From the NCBI GenBank assembly GCA_025526915.1, contig JAHLKH010000115.1, positions 1-64,000 of the forward strand: a stretch of DNA of 64,000 nt, written 5' to 3'. The position numbers and the translations under genes are program-made. Positions 34,921-47,051 of the stretch are shown here, piece after piece (within the stretch, counting starts at the first letter, position 1; the number at the start of each line of letters is the position of its first letter). The DNA comes from Entophlyctis helioformis. Lineage: Eukaryota; Chytridiomycota; Chytridiomycetes; Chytridiales; Chytriomycetaceae. Under the pieces are notes generated by a model. It had not been told where the DNA came from and did no database searches. It saw only the letters and a program-made list of their open reading frames with translations.

Positions 34921-37900
34921 CTAGAGCTCACTGCGCGGCTCGGCATCGTCGCCCGTCTGGGGAGTGGGCTCTGCATCTGCAGCAGAAGCAGCCGGCGACT
35001 CGGCACCAGCCTCGCCAGACGGCTCTGCGGCTGCCTCGCTTGCTGACGCCGACGCTGATGCCGACGCCGACTCGGGCGCGGTGGTCGACGTGGTCGTCTT
35101 CTTGGTCTTGGGCTTGGGCGTCGGCGTGGGCTTGGCCTTTGCAAGCTTCTTGACATGCTCCTCGTTCAAAAACTCGACAAACAGCTCGAGCCGCTGCGCA
35201 TGGTTCTCGAGATCAATGACCGTGAGCACCGAGTCCTCGTTCACCGCCAGACCCTTCTGCGCCTCGGACGTCTTGGTGTACCACTCGTCCTCTTCGGTGA
35301 GAATGCCCTCGAACGTCTTGAGCTCCTCGTCCGTGTAGAGCGGCTTGCCGTCGGGACCCTTGATGGCCGCAAACTTGTCGCGCAACTCCTGCGTGGTTTT
35401 GTAGGCGAGGAGGTACTTTGCAATCATTTCAGGACGCTCGCGATCCTGCGTCTTGCGCGACGAGAGCCGCATGTACTCGGGCACCAGCGCGTTGTTGTGC
35501 TCCTTGAAATCCGCAACGTCGGCCGACTCCGAGTGGTCGTCAAGCCACTCCGAGTGCTCTGCGACAGACGCCTTGAACGCCTCGAGCTCCTCGGGCTTGG
35601 TGTACGTCTCGCTGTCGTCGTCCCATGTAAACTCTTTGCAGCGGTACAGGAACGACTCGAACTTGTTGCGGGCGGCTTCGCGCTCCTCGCGCTTGCGGTC
35701 CTCGGTGTCCATCTTGAGCATGCGCGCGCGGGCCTTGGCCTTTTCGTCCTTGCTCATCGGGCGAACGGTCTCCCAGTCGATCGTCAGCTGCAGCTTGGCG
35801 CGCTCAAACACGCTCTTCTTGGCCTCTGCAGCATCAGCAGCAGTGGCATTCGCAGTGGCGTTGACCGTTGCGTTGCCCTTGACGTCCTTGGCAGCCTATT
35901 CGTTGCATGTGACCCCCATGTCAGCCTACACGCCATCCAGTCTGTTTAGGGCCAGACAGCAGCTTCAACACGCACCTTCTTGGCCTTGTCCTTGGGCTTG
36001 CTCTTTTCAGCAGCAGGCTCCTCCTCGCTGACATCAGGCTCCTCACCCTCGGACTCCTCAGCCGTCTTGGCATTCTGTTCCCAGCACCAACATCAGTCAC
36101 AGTCTCGGCACATTCGACGAGCCGGCCCAGCCGTACCTTGTCGCCCTTTCCAAAAAAGCTGAGAACCTTGTCAACCACAGATCCCTTCTCCTTGGCAGCG
36201 GCAGCAGCTCCGTCGACCTCGAATGTGGCATACGCGTCCTTGACCACAACAGTGCCAGACTCGGTCAACTCAAACAGAACCTTGACCTTTGGCGGCGCAA
36301 TCGCTCTGTCCTTGAGCTTGGTCGTGGCCTCGGCAAGGCCCTTGATCTGAACCTTGGCAATCGAGACAAAGTCGGCACCACTAGCGCCAAGCGTAAAGGA
36401 AAAGTCTTCGGTGCGCTTGAACGTCATGAGCTTCTTGGATCCAAGCGTTGCGGTCGCGTTGAACAGCGGGGTCTTGGTGACGACGGGAGCAGCGCCATCT
36501 GGAGTCCATGCCATCCACAAAGCCGTGAGACACTTGGCCATCCATCTGCTGTCAGCCAGGACAAGTGCCACTCACCCTTGCCCTCGGTCTCGTGGAGCAC
36601 CACAATCGGGACAGGAACCAGGTCCTTGATCTTGAGATCGAGACCCAGACGGAACTGGGCCGAGATGGATGCAGCATGGAAGACCGCGCCGTGGACAGCA
36701 GCCTCGTCGCCGTCGACATTGCGGGCGATCTTGTCTTCGCCCACGGCCTTGCCAAGAGCAGCCTGGATGGCAGGGATGCGAACACCGCCGCCAACCAGGA
36801 CGACGGCTTCAATGTCAGAGAGCGACAGCTGGGCCGATGCGAGCACGTCATCGAGCGGCTTGGCAACGCGGGCAAACAGGTCCTGGCAGAGATCTTCGAG
36901 CTCCTTGCGCGTGACCTTGGTGCGGAAGTCCAGACCCTCGAACAAGTTCTCAACCTGCGCATGCGCCATTCAGCGTAGAGGAACAGAGCACAGCGCCAGT
37001 CAGCAACCCAGTCCAGCGCAGTCTGGCTATCATCTAGTCACATGCACTCACAGACGCAAACACGTCCTGGTTGGCACTCAGAATGTGCTTGACGCGGTTT
37101 GCCTCCTTGAGCAAGCGAGCCATGGCACGCGTGTTCTCAAAGATGGATGCGCCGCCGAGACTGCTCTTGTTGATCTCCATAAACTTCTTGGCCAGATGCT
37201 GCTGGACACGGACGTCGACAAAGTGGCCGCCCAGTGCCTGATCGCCGCCAGTGGCCTTGACCTGGACCTCGAGAAGCGTGCGCGCGGCACCACGGCTCTT
37301 GGTGGCGCTCGTCTTGAACGTGACGAGCGAGACAACGGTGCTGCCGGCACCCATGTCGTAAAAGACGATGTTCTTGGGCTCGGGGTATCGCTTGCCGAGA
37401 GCGTAGTTGACAGCCACTGCAGCAGAAAAGGATCAGCCCGTTGGTTTTCCGGTCAGTGCCCAAGGCATCGTGCATGTGTGGATGAGGATACAAGGCTCAA
37501 GGATCGGCCAGACTGACCGGCAGTTTCGTCGTTGGTGAGAGCCAGAACCTTGAGATCGGCAATCTCGGCAGCGTCCAGCAGAGCCTGACGCTCAAAGTGG
37601 GTAAAGTAGGGCGGCACCTGTCCATGCCAGAGCCAACGACAAAGCACGATCGTACATGAGCGAGTATATCGGGTCAGATGGGCAAGGTTCCATGCGGTTC
37701 CGGCGGGCAGATCCCTCGCAGATCGAGACAGGCAACTCACGGTGATGACGGCGCCCGAGACAGCCACCTCGCCATACGAGGCGGCCTGCTGCTTGGCGTG
37801 GGCGAGGATCATGGCGACGAGCTCCTCGACGGCAAACACCTCGCCCGGGGTAGCCTCAAAGGCGATGGTGCCGCCACGTGCGGCGTCGCTGGTCATGACG

Positions 37901-38550
37901 TTGGGAAACGTGGAGCGGAACTCGGCGGCCTCCGGGTCGGTGAAGCGCTTGCCGAGCAGAGGCTTGAGGCCGGTGTAGGTGACCTCGGGGAAGCGCATGC
38001 CCTGGGCGAGCGGGGTGCAGACAAGGCGTGCACCGGGCATGTCAGCAAGCAAGCCAGCAAGCAAGCCAGATGGGCCGAGTGGGCATGGCATTCAGGGGCT
38101 CGCGGGTCCACGGCCAACAGAACACGCGGCTGCACGGGTGCAGGCGTGGAGGGACGCCAAGCGGGCAGCGGCGTTCATGGCGGCGTCTGTGTGATGCCTC
38201 TGCGCAATGGCCTCTGAGGAATGCCTCTGAGCAATGGCCTCTGAGCAGCGACTCACCAGCGAGACGGCCTCGGAGCCGTACGTGCGCACGCCGCTGCGCA
38301 GGTTGACGACGGCCGACGTCTTGCGCTTGGATTCTCTGTTGAGGACGGTCTCGAGCACGCCGCCGGGCTTGACCACCGACACCTTGAGCCAGTCGGTGCC
38401 GTAGTCGACGCCGATGACGGTGGCCGAGACGCCGGCCGAGTGCGGGCTGCCGGCCGACAGGAGGAGCGCAAGCATGGCGAGCCACAGCGCCACGACGGTG
38501 CTGGCGCGGGCGGCCAGCGCGCTGCTGGATGCTGTTGCTGCGAGGCGCAT
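34921..38550 (-). CDS. LHS1: ER Hsp70-like chaperone (LHS1/HYOU1/GRP170 type)
   Basis: Large Hsp70 relative of the ER lumen, nucleotide exchange factor for BiP/Kar2. Eight exons (38550-38257, 38001-37741, 37617-37518, 37416-37052, 36954-36576, 36498-36137, 36074-35976, 35895-34921) sum to exactly 945 codons, 944 aa. A long signal peptide region (about residues 1-43) precedes the ATPase start VIGVDYGTDWLKVSVVKPG. Further marks are YTGLKPLLGKRF, ALTNDETA, FYDMGAGSTVVSLV and VVLVGGGVRIPAIQ. After the substrate-binding part come an acidic/Lys loop and a helical C-terminal domain with QLTIDWETVRPMSK. The protein ends in RSEL, a plausible variant of the HDEL/NDEL ER-retrieval signal. The first intron, 255 bp, is the least certain border. 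Confidence 0.93.
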
Positions 38551-38852
38551 GTTGTTGGAACGGCGGGAACGCGAACGTGGCGGCCGGATTGGTGGCATCT
38601 GGCATCGTGAGCGTGTGCGCTGCTGATCGGCCCTGCCATGGCAGCCTCGTGTGCTTGTGGGACACTGCTGGACGTCCCTTGCACCAAGACGAGCACGCTG
38701 GCATTACCGGCACTCGCTGATGGCCCTGACACGCAGTGGCTGTAAAGGGCATTTTCATTGGCATTCATGCAGTGCATGCAGTGCATGCGTGTGTGTGTGT
38801 GTGTGTTGGGTTGGAATAGTGGTAGAGAGTGGTCACGACGCAAGAGACGCAC

Positions 38853-40747
38853 TTAGCAACGCTCAAGGACAATGGCAATGCCCTGGCCACCGCCAATGCA
38901 TGCCGATCCGACAGCGTACTGCGCCTTGGTGCGCTGCAGCTCGTGCGTGATGTGGGCCGTGATACGCGCACCACTGGCACCGAGCGGGTGGCCAAGAGCA
39001 ATGGCACCGCCGTTGACGTTGACCTTGGCGGCATCGAGCTTGAGCTCCTTGCAGACAGCAAGCACCTGCGCGGCAAACGCCTCGTTGATCTCAACGATCG
39101 GAATGTCCTTGAGGTCAAGGCCGGCGCGCTTGACAGCACCCTGGATGGCGGGAACGGGTCCAATGCCCATGATGGACGGGTCGACACCGACGTAGTGGTA
39201 GCTGAGGAGCTTGGCAAGCGGCGTGAGGTTGTACTTCTTGACAGCCTCCTCGCTGGCGACAATCACACTGGCAGCACCATCGCAGATGCCTGATGCGTTT
39301 CTGGTGGCGGGCGCGTGCAAGTGTGGCATGCATGCTGTCAATACACACGAGCCAGATGGGGGACCCGCCGCTGGATGGGTCCTTTGCTGGCACCTACCCG
39401 GCCGTGACGAGACCCGTGTCCTTGACAAAGACGGGCGAGAGCTTGGCGAGCGACTCGATGGTGGTGGAGGGGCGGGCGTGCTCGTCGTGGGCAAAGGACT
39501 CGACACCCTTCTTCGACTTGAGCTCGACAGGCGCAATCTCGGCGTTGAAGATGCCGGCCTTGTGTGCTGTTTGCAGTGGGGTGGACACACGCCAGGTCGG
39601 TCAAACAGAGAGCCTTGGGCATGCATGTGGTGCATGCATGTGGTGCATGGCATTGCCAGATCGCTGCTACACGGTGCACGTACCGACGGCCCAACGCTGC
39701 TGGCTGAGAAGCGCGTAGGCATCGACATCGGCGCGGGTGATGCCGTACTGCTTGCCAAGGTTTTCGGCAGTGATGCCCATGGGGGTCTTGACCGGGTACG
39801 AGTCCACCAGCGCGTGGGCGAGCGTGTCCTCGAGCTTCTGGTCGACGCCGTAGCGGGTGCCGCTGCGCACACCGCGGAGCGCGTAGGGAGCCTGCGACAT
39901 GCTCTCGGTACCACCGGTGAGGACGATGGATGCATCGCCGGTGATGATGTCCTGGGCGGCATTGACGACGGCCTGGAAGCCCGAGCCACACAGACGGTTG
40001 ATGGTCAGAGCGGGGGCCTTGATGTCCAGACCGGCGCGGTGGCCGACGTGGCGGGCAAGGTAAGCAGCGTCTGCGAAGCGAAGGAGCGTGCGTGTTAGAC
40101 ATGGTGGCATTCAACGGGCAGCCAGCCGGCCGGGCTGACAGACAGCGCAGACTGTGCAATGCAGACACAGCGCAGACACAGCCAAGGAGAAAGCGAGACA
40201 CGCACCGCCAGACGTCTGCAGCACGTTGCCGTAAATGACCGAGTCGACGACGGTGCCGGCGGGCAGGGTCTTGACGGCCGCGGCCGAGGCCAGACCGCCG
40301 AGCTCGTTTGCGGTGAAGCCGGCGAGCTTGCCGTTGAAGGCGCCAAAGGGCTGTGGGTGGGGGGATGCCAAGGGTGCGGAGGGTGCGGAGGGTGCCAAGG
40401 GTGCCGAGGGATTCCAGCAGACGGCAGCCGCATTCACATGGCAGCACGACAGGCACGGCACGCCAGGAAGGGAACAACAGAGCAGCAGGTCAGCACATGA
40501 CGCGCCGTTGGACAGGCGGGCGAGGCCGCAGCACGGCGGCACGGGAGCAGCGACGCACCGTGCGCTTGGCAGCAACTGGCGGGCGGCGGACGAGGGCGGA
40601 AGCAGCGGGCGTCAGCAGAGCGCAAGACAGTAGAAGACAGTAGAAGACAGTAGAAGACAGTAGAAGACAGGACAGTAAAAGACAGGCAGGGCAGTGCAGT
40701 GCACGGCTCGACGCACCAATGTAGATGTTCTTGGACAGGCGGGACAT
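38853..40747 (-). CDS. 3-ketoacyl-CoA thiolase / acetyl-CoA acyltransferase (ACAA2-like)
   Basis: Thiolase of 398 aa, closest in pattern to mitochondrial ACAA2: the last step of beta-oxidation, releasing acetyl-CoA. Six exons: 40747-40717, 40575-40559 (only 17 nt), 40350-40206, 40070-39684, 39566-39398 and 39300-38853; total exactly 399 codons. The 17-nt exon supplies the VAAKRT motif needed before PFGAFNG. Active-site Cys lies in [23 protein letters not shown] follows, the catalytic His is in [14 protein letters not shown], and the second Cys is in [11 protein letters not shown]. It ends VLERC, with no SKL peroxisomal signal, which fits mitochondria or cytosol. It lies head-to-head with CCDC12, with a CACGTG at 40797-40802 between the starts. 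Confidence 0.95.
40625..40670. repeat. 10-bp tandem repeat TAGAAGACAG in thiolase intron 1
   Basis: Four to five direct copies of TAGAAGACAG inside the first intron of the thiolase gene, between the 31-nt first exon and the 17-nt second exon. Confidence 0.9.
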
Positions 40748-40879
40748 GGGCGGTTGTGGGCGAGTGTGGTTGTGAGTGAGAGCGAGAGAGAGTGCGCACG
40801 TGGAGCAGATCTCGGCGGTCGAGTCCCGTTTGAACTGCGTTTGACAAGCGTTTGAATTCCGTGCTGTCTTTGCCCGCAG

Positions 40880-41884
40880 ATGGGACTCGAGGACGAGGCG
40901 AGGCTGCGCAAGGAGCGGCTGGCGGCCCTCAAGCTGCGCGCGCAGTCGTCAAAGGCACCGTCAAAGGCACCGTCTGCACCGTCTGCACCGTCTGCACCGG
41001 CACCTGCCGCCAAGCGAGCACGGCCAGACACGGACTTGGCGGACTTGGCTGCAACGTCCAACGACCACAACGACCACGACGACCACAACGACCACGACGA
41101 CGACGATACCACCACAGCCGAGTGCGTCCGCCTGTCTGGCCTGGCCTGTCTTCACTGCATGCTGCCGGCACCCGACAGCGTCGCTGACACCCGCCCATGC
41201 ACCTGCGTCCCTCCAGTGCCGCTGGCCGTGCACCGCTGCGCTTTCGCAACTACCAGCCGCAGACGACCGACCTGCAGACGTTTGTCGAGCCGGCCCCCAT
41301 CGTCGGACCGGCCGCCAAAGACCACACCGACACGGTCGAAGGCCAGGTGCGTGCTTCGTCTGCCCGCTCCCTCTTCCACTTCACTCCACATCACTCCACC
41401 TCGCCTCACCTCACCGCACTGTCTGACTCGCCACATTCGCTCACCCGCTCGTCCATCGCCGCATGCGTGCAGGCAGAGTCCATCCGGCAAGAGGCGCTTG
41501 CAGCAGAGGCTGCACGCAACAAGGACCTCAATCTCACGAATCTGGCGCCGCGGAACCCGAACTGGGACCTCAAGCGGGATCTGGACAAGAAGCTCGAGCG
41601 GCTCGAGCGCAAGACACAGGCTGCCATGGCCGATCTCATCCGTGCGTTGCTGCCTATTGTGTTTTCTGTTTGCTCTTTGGTGTTTGTCGGCATCGGAGCT
41701 GAGCAAGGGGAGAATGCTGACGTTGGGCTGTCGGATGGGCATGCATACAGGGCAACGGCTCAAGGCGGCAAAGGACGTGTCCATGGCCGGCGATGCGGCG
41801 GATGCGGACAGGCGGTTGATGGGGGGCCGTGCCGCAGGTGGCGCGAACGGCAATGCACAGGACAGCGATGACGATGACTACTAA
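40880..41884 (+). CDS. cwf18: CCDC12 / Cwf18 spliceosome component
   Basis: Small nuclear splicing factor associated with the NineTeen/Prp19 complex, 224 aa. Exons 40880-41121, 41217-41346, 41473-41641 and 41751-41884 sum to exactly 225 codons. Start MGLEDEARLRKERLAALK; family marks are PLRFRNYQPQ (family LRxRNYxP) and LTNLAPRNPNWDLKRDLDKK, followed by KLERLERKTQAAMADLIRQR. An Asn/Asp/His-rich insert (about residues 60-75) and an acidic DSDDDDY end are local additions. Introns are 95, 126 and 109 bp. Confidence 0.92.
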   Translation: MGLEDEARLRKERLAALKLRAQSSKAPSKAPSAPSAPSAPAPAAKRARPDTDLADLAATSNDHNDHDDHNDHDDDDTTTAECVRLSGLACLHCMLPAPDSVADTRPCTCVPPVPLAVHRCAFATTSRRRPTCRRLSSRPPSSDRPPKTTPTRSKARCVLRLPAPSSTSLHITPPRLTSPHCLTRHIRSPARPSPHACRQSPSGKRRLQQRLHATRTSISRIWRRGTRTGTSSGIWTRSSSGSSARHRLPWPISSVRCCLLCFLFALWCLSASELSKGRMLTLGCRMGMHTGQRLKAAKDVSMAGDAADADRRLMGGRAAGGANGNAQDSDDDDY

Positions 41885-41893
41885 AATCTCTCT

Positions 41894-41957
<64 letters not shown>

Positions 41958-42258
41958 TCTGTCAGAGCGGCTGCGTTCAAGTCCTCTGAACGGCATTCAT
42001 TGGATCGCGCGCACGTATGTGTGTGTGTGTGCATCTTGTGTGTGTTGGTCGATTCAGTCGTGTAAAGATGGCAGGGAGGGAGTAGGAGTGGGAATGGCGA
42101 GAGGCGAGAGGCGAGTGGCTTGTGCTTTGCAGCAAAAAGGAGCGGCGGGGCATGGAGAGGGGGCGAGCAAGGATCCGATGCGCAGATACGGGATACGACG
42201 TGTGTGTGGGCGGAGGGCAGAGACTCTATCAATGGCAGAAGAAGGACGCGGATCGACA
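41885..42258. repeat. Convergent intergenic spacer with (CT)n tract
   Basis: About 374 bp between the stops of CCDC12 (+) and ADE4 (-). Bases 41888-41954 are almost pure CT dinucleotide, then a GTGT tract near 42015-42045. No gene seen. Confidence 0.85.
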
Positions 42259-44931
42259 TCACTTGGTCGAGGAGCGATGGTTGTGGAGACCAATCACGTT
42301 GTCCGAAACCGGGACGCGCTTCAGCTTGGCAGAGTCCGAGCGCTGGCGTTCCAGGTTGTTGAGGTAGTCGACCGAGATGTCGCCCGTGATGTACTTGCCA
42401 TTGAACACGGCCACATCAAAGGCCTTGATATCATGGCTGAACTTGGACACGGACTGGACAAGGTCGTCAAGTTGCTAATGACGCGAGGCACCGCACGGTC
42501 AGTCGCTGCATCCACGGCAGAAGCGAGAAAGAGAGAGAGGCTCACCTGGTAAATGACACAGTCTGCGCCAATCGCCTCAGCCACCTGGTCGTCGTTGCGG
42601 TTAAAGGCAATGAGCTCGGACCGCGTGGGCATGTCAATGCCATAGACGTTGGGGAACCGCACGGCAGGCGAGCACGACGCAAAGTACACCTTGACGGCAC
42701 CCGCATCACGGGCCATTTGCACAATCTCGCGCGACGTCGTGCCACGCACAATCGAGTCTGCCAACAAACACATCGAGGCAAGGAGTAAGCAACTCGTGTC
42801 TCTCCCGTATGCTCAGTCGCCATCAACCGGCCATCCGCGGCCATTACCATCAACAATCAAGACGTTCTTGCCGGCAAACTCCATGGGCATGGGGTTGAGC
42901 TTCCGTCTCACAGACTTGACACTGCGCAGCAAGTCAGAATGTGAAAGCAAAGCCCAGCAAAGCACGGCAAGCAAACAAGCAAACCGCCAAGCAAAAACGA
43001 ACCGCAGTTGTTGGCCTGGCATGATAAACGTCCGGCCAATGTACCGGTTCTTGATGAATCCCTCACGGTACAGCTTATTGAGCTTGTACGACACTTGCAG
43101 GGCAGCCGTCCGGCTCGTGTCAGGCACCTACGCAGCAATGAATGCATTCGTCCATCCGCCGTTCAGTCCACACCACCACAGGGCCACAGCCATCACGACG
43201 CTACTCACGGGAATGACAACGTCAATGTCCATGTTCTTGCCCAGCTTGCGGACAACCGCGTTCGCAAGCGCCTCGCCCATCGCAAGTCGCGCCTTGTACA
43301 CCGAGATTCCGTCCATGATCGAGTCGGGCCGGGCAAAGTACACGTACTCGAACATGCACGGCGTGAACGTGCCCGGCGGCACGCACTGGCGGCGCACGAC
43401 CTTGTCCTTGGTGAACAGAATCGCCTCGCCCGGGTGCACGTCCTGGTAGTTGGAGTAGCCGAGCGCCTCGAGGCACACGGACTCGGACGCGAGCATGTAG
43501 TCCATGCCGCCGCTGCCATCCAACGACTTGCGCTCGCCGAAGATGAGCGGCCGGATGCCGTGCGGGTCGCGGAAACCAAGGATGCCGTAGCCGGCAATCA
43601 TGCCAATGCACGCGTAGCCACCGCGGATCTGGCCGTACAGCTTGGTGAGCGCCGAGAAGATGTCCTCCTCATTGACGCTGGTGCATTGCATTCCATTCCA
43701 TGCCATGCCATGTCATGCCATGCCAGCCCATTCCAGATGGCAGAGGTGCAGGGTCAGCAAAGCGTCCTGGGCAGATCCACAAGCAACCAAGAACAATGAC
43801 TCACCGAGACTTGCCAGTCTGCTGCAGGTTGTTGGCAAAGATGTTGAGGAGTAACTCAGAGTCCGACTCGGTGTTGACGTGGCGGTGTGCCTCCTGGTCA
43901 AGAAACTCCTTGAGCTCGTCCGCGTTCGTCAAGTTGCCGTTCTGCACATCCGTCAATCGATGCCCATGCAAGGCCAGATGCATTCAGCACAACACACACA
44001 CACACGCCAGTCCAGACAGGGCAGAGGCGTGTCAGCAGCCATGGAAAGCCGAGCGCCTTGAGAAGCAGGCATGTGCACCATGGGCCAAGGATCGTTGCAG
44101 CGGGCATGCATGCACACGAAGCGAAGCGAAGCGCAGCAGCCATCAACGTACGTGTGCAAGAACAAGACCGTACGGGCTGTTGACGTAGAACGGCTGGGCC
44201 TCGGACGTGGACGACGTGCCCGCAGTCGGGTACCGCACTGCACGCCCAGCCCAGTCCGTGCCAGTCCGTGCCATCCATCCATTATCCACATTCATGTTCC
44301 ACCACGGCCATCCATGTTAGTAAGCCCATCGCGAGCGTCAGAGTGACAGCGAGGCCGATGCAACGCACCGTGGCCGACACCCATGTAGCCGAGGAGACCG
44401 GCCAGCTGCTCGGTGCTGAAGACGTCGCGGACCATGCCGTTGGCCTTGCACTGGTATAGCCGGCCCTTTAATCCGCAGGTGATGATTCCAGCAGCGTCCT
44501 AATGCGGGCCATTGGTAGTCGATGGTAGTCGATGGTGGCAGTCGATGGTGGCCGTCGTTGGTTGTTGCCGAGTGCAGAGCAGCGACACACAGAGTCAGTG
44601 GTTGGTTGATGGGCGGCACTGGCGTGGAGGAGCAGCACGGCATGCGGGCATCGCTCGCCAGTCGCAGCCAGCCGCAGGCAGTTGCAGCCAGTTGCAGGCG
44701 TCCTCGCTCGTCAACAAAAAACGTGCTGCTTCGGTTCGTTGGCTGACCACGACGAGGCCGCTGGCTGGCTGGCTGGACATGCAGAGAGACGAGGAGGGAG
44801 AGGGAGAGGGACAGAATGAGCAAGTAGGGAGCCACCTGTCCTCTGTGCTGGAGCAGACCGAGGGACTCGTAGACCTCGGCGTTGGCCATGCTGGCCGCAT
44901 CGGACAGAATGACGCCGGTGATGCCGCACAT
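42259..44931 (-). CDS. ADE4: Amidophosphoribosyltransferase
   Basis: First committed step of purine synthesis: PRPP plus glutamine to phosphoribosylamine, in the cytosol. Nine exons (44931-44836, 44498-44369, 44237-44152, 43941-43805, 43677-43209, 43127-43003, 42921-42848, 42757-42546, 42474-42259) give exactly 515 codons, 514 aa. The N-terminal nucleophile is Cys2 in MCGITGV. Glutaminase marks are HRGQDAAGI, GHVRYPTAG and LAHNGNLTN. PRPP-binding marks are [20 protein letters not shown] and [19 protein letters not shown]. Length matches the yeast enzyme (510 aa). The sixth exon ends in a weak donor, GTTCGT. GTCACGCG and CACGTG lie about 50-70 bp upstream of the start. Confidence 0.97.
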
Positions 44932-45170
44932 GTTGCTGCTGCTGGTGTTGGGCGACCGAGGGCAAAGACGAAGCGTGCCGGTCACGCGCGGGCACGTGGC
45001 TTCGACGACGGCACGCGGATGGGACGGCTGGCCCGATGGCTGGCCGGATAGACGGCGTTCATTCAGTGCAGGAGACCATATGCCAGGCCATCATGTCGCG
45101 ACTCGGCACACCAATGCACTCGACAGCACTCAACCGCACGGCACTCGACGGCTCGATGCGATACCATCCA

Positions 45171-46819
45171 TCAATTGGATCCCTCGGGCACGTCCGCAAT
45201 CTGCACAAACTCGCCATCGACGCCCTCCTTCCAGAGCGTCACCTTGTTGTCGCCGCTCGACACCGCAAGCACGTTGCCTGCAATCGACCAGCTGACACGC
45301 CACACCACGTCGGCAAACGCATCGCTCTTGATGGCCTTTTTGGCCCACGGCCCGTTGCCGCCGCCGGCCGAGTCCTGCGTCCAGATGAGCACCGTCTTGT
45401 CCTGCGACGACGACGCCAGGTAGTTGCGCGGAAGCCCGATGGACGGTGCCCACGCGACGTCGCGGACCCAGTCCGAGTGGCCCTCGAGTGCGGCCTCTTC
45501 GCGCCAGACGCCAGAGTCCTCACGCCAGATCTTGACCACGTTGTCGCAGCCGCCCGACGCAAAGCGCTTGGATGCCGGCAGTGTGGAGCCGCCCGAGACC
45601 TGGATGAGCGAGCCCGGGACAACACTCGGTGCCCAGGACACGGCGTTGGCGCCAATCGAGTGCGCGTTGAACGCATTGACGTCCCACGTGCCGTCCTCTG
45701 TCGGAATGGCGATCCGTTGTCGAGCAGCAGAGTCAGTGTCGATCGAACGATCGCGCATGGCCATGCACCATGGGGCTCTGTAGCTCTGCAGGGCTGAGCA
45801 GCCGCAAACCCACCCTGATAGGTGAGGACCGAGATCTTGCCGTCCGACGACGCGGCAGCTAGCACAAGGCCGTACTCGTGCGGTGCCCACGAGATGGAGT
45901 TGACCGAGGCCGTGTGGGTGGTGTGGTCCTTGACACGGGTCCATTGGCCATTGACTTCTCTCCAGATGAACACCTTGGCATCGTACGAGCACGATGCAAG
46001 CAAGTTGCCAAACTTGGGATGTGCCCACGCGACCTGCCAGACCGGCCCTTCGTGGCTGGCGGGGTTGCAGACGGAGAGGGTCAGACGCTGGAGCGCAGAG
46101 GTGCAAGCCAGATGGATGGCGAAGGGAGAGAGTAAGGGAGAGAGGGATACGCACCCGGTGAGCGTCGCAATCTGGTGGTGGCTGTCGCCCTCGACCGAGA
46201 ACACCTTGATGGACCGGTCGGACGAGCATGTGGCGAGCCTCCTGCCGTAGTAGTCCAGCTGCGCATCATGCTGTCGCAGAGGCCAGCGAGCATGCAAGCG
46301 TCAGTCCAGCGCCACTTGCCACGGCTGCCACGTTGCGTGCCACGTCGTCTGCGTCGGTCAATGCAGCGGCTGCCCGGCTGCTCGGCTGCTCGGCAAGATT
46401 GAGGCGGCTGCACTTGGCTGCACCGACAGCCACATGGCTTGTCAAGGTTTGCCAAGGGCAGCCGCACCAACGGGCCGAGAGAGTCACAGAGCAGACGGTT
46501 GACCGACGAACAGACCGAGCGACCGACCGAGCGACCGAGTGGCAGCACCCGGCCCAGGCAAGGCCCGCCGGCCAGTCACTCACAATCATGTCCTCGTGCT
46601 GGGTATCGAAGGTGTTGAGCGCCGTTGTTCCTGCCGTCTGTCACCAGCAAGAGTGAGTGAGTGAGTGAGTGAGTGAGTGAGTGCGACTATGTCTGTGTCT
46701 GTGTCTGCATCTGCGACTATGTCTGCGTCTATGCTCGTGCATGGCCGTGCGGCCGCAGCAAGACGCCTGCACAGCGCAGCCGCCCGCCACCAGCGACGAC
46801 GCCGTTCCACACGCACCAT
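45171..46819 (-). CDS. SEC13: COPII / nuclear pore WD-repeat protein Sec13
   Basis: Six-bladed beta-propeller shared by the COPII outer coat and the Nup84 complex. Exons 46637-46584, 46270-46155, 46055-45814 and 45697-45171, preceded by a first exon whose coding part seems to be only the ATG at 46819-46817 followed at once by a GTGCGT donor. With that start the total is exactly 314 codons (313 aa). Marks: [69 protein letters not shown] and [15 protein letters not shown]. Length fits yeast Sec13 (297 aa). The ATG-only exon is the least certain part. Confidence 0.93.
46651..46683. repeat. (GAGT)n tetranucleotide repeat in SEC13 intron 1
   Basis: About eight GAGT units just upstream (coding strand) of the acceptor of SEC13 exon 2, so on the coding strand it forms a CTCA-rich pyrimidine tract. 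Confidence 0.9.
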
Positions 46820-47051
46820 TTTGGCTGTTCAAGACGGCGCAAACCACCTTGGCCCACGTCGCGACTCGGCACTTGATCTGTGCGTTGCCTGCAAGCCTGT
46901 TGCCACCTGCAAGCCTGCTCGCCTGACATGCCGTGCCGTGCCGTGCCCACCACTGACTGGCGCATGCACTCTGCCACTGTATCTGGCATGCGGCGTCTGG
47001 TTGCTGGCAGCCACGCCTGCACCTGCACTCCACAGCCACACCCAGCCAGCC

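Noticed and set aside
38853..40747. Calling the thiolase ERG10 (acetoacetyl-CoA thiolase)
   Set aside because: Segments such as [13 protein letters not shown] spacing, [12 protein letters not shown] and DEHARPSTT follow the ACAA2 pattern more closely than ERG10, though substrate range cannot be read from sequence alone.
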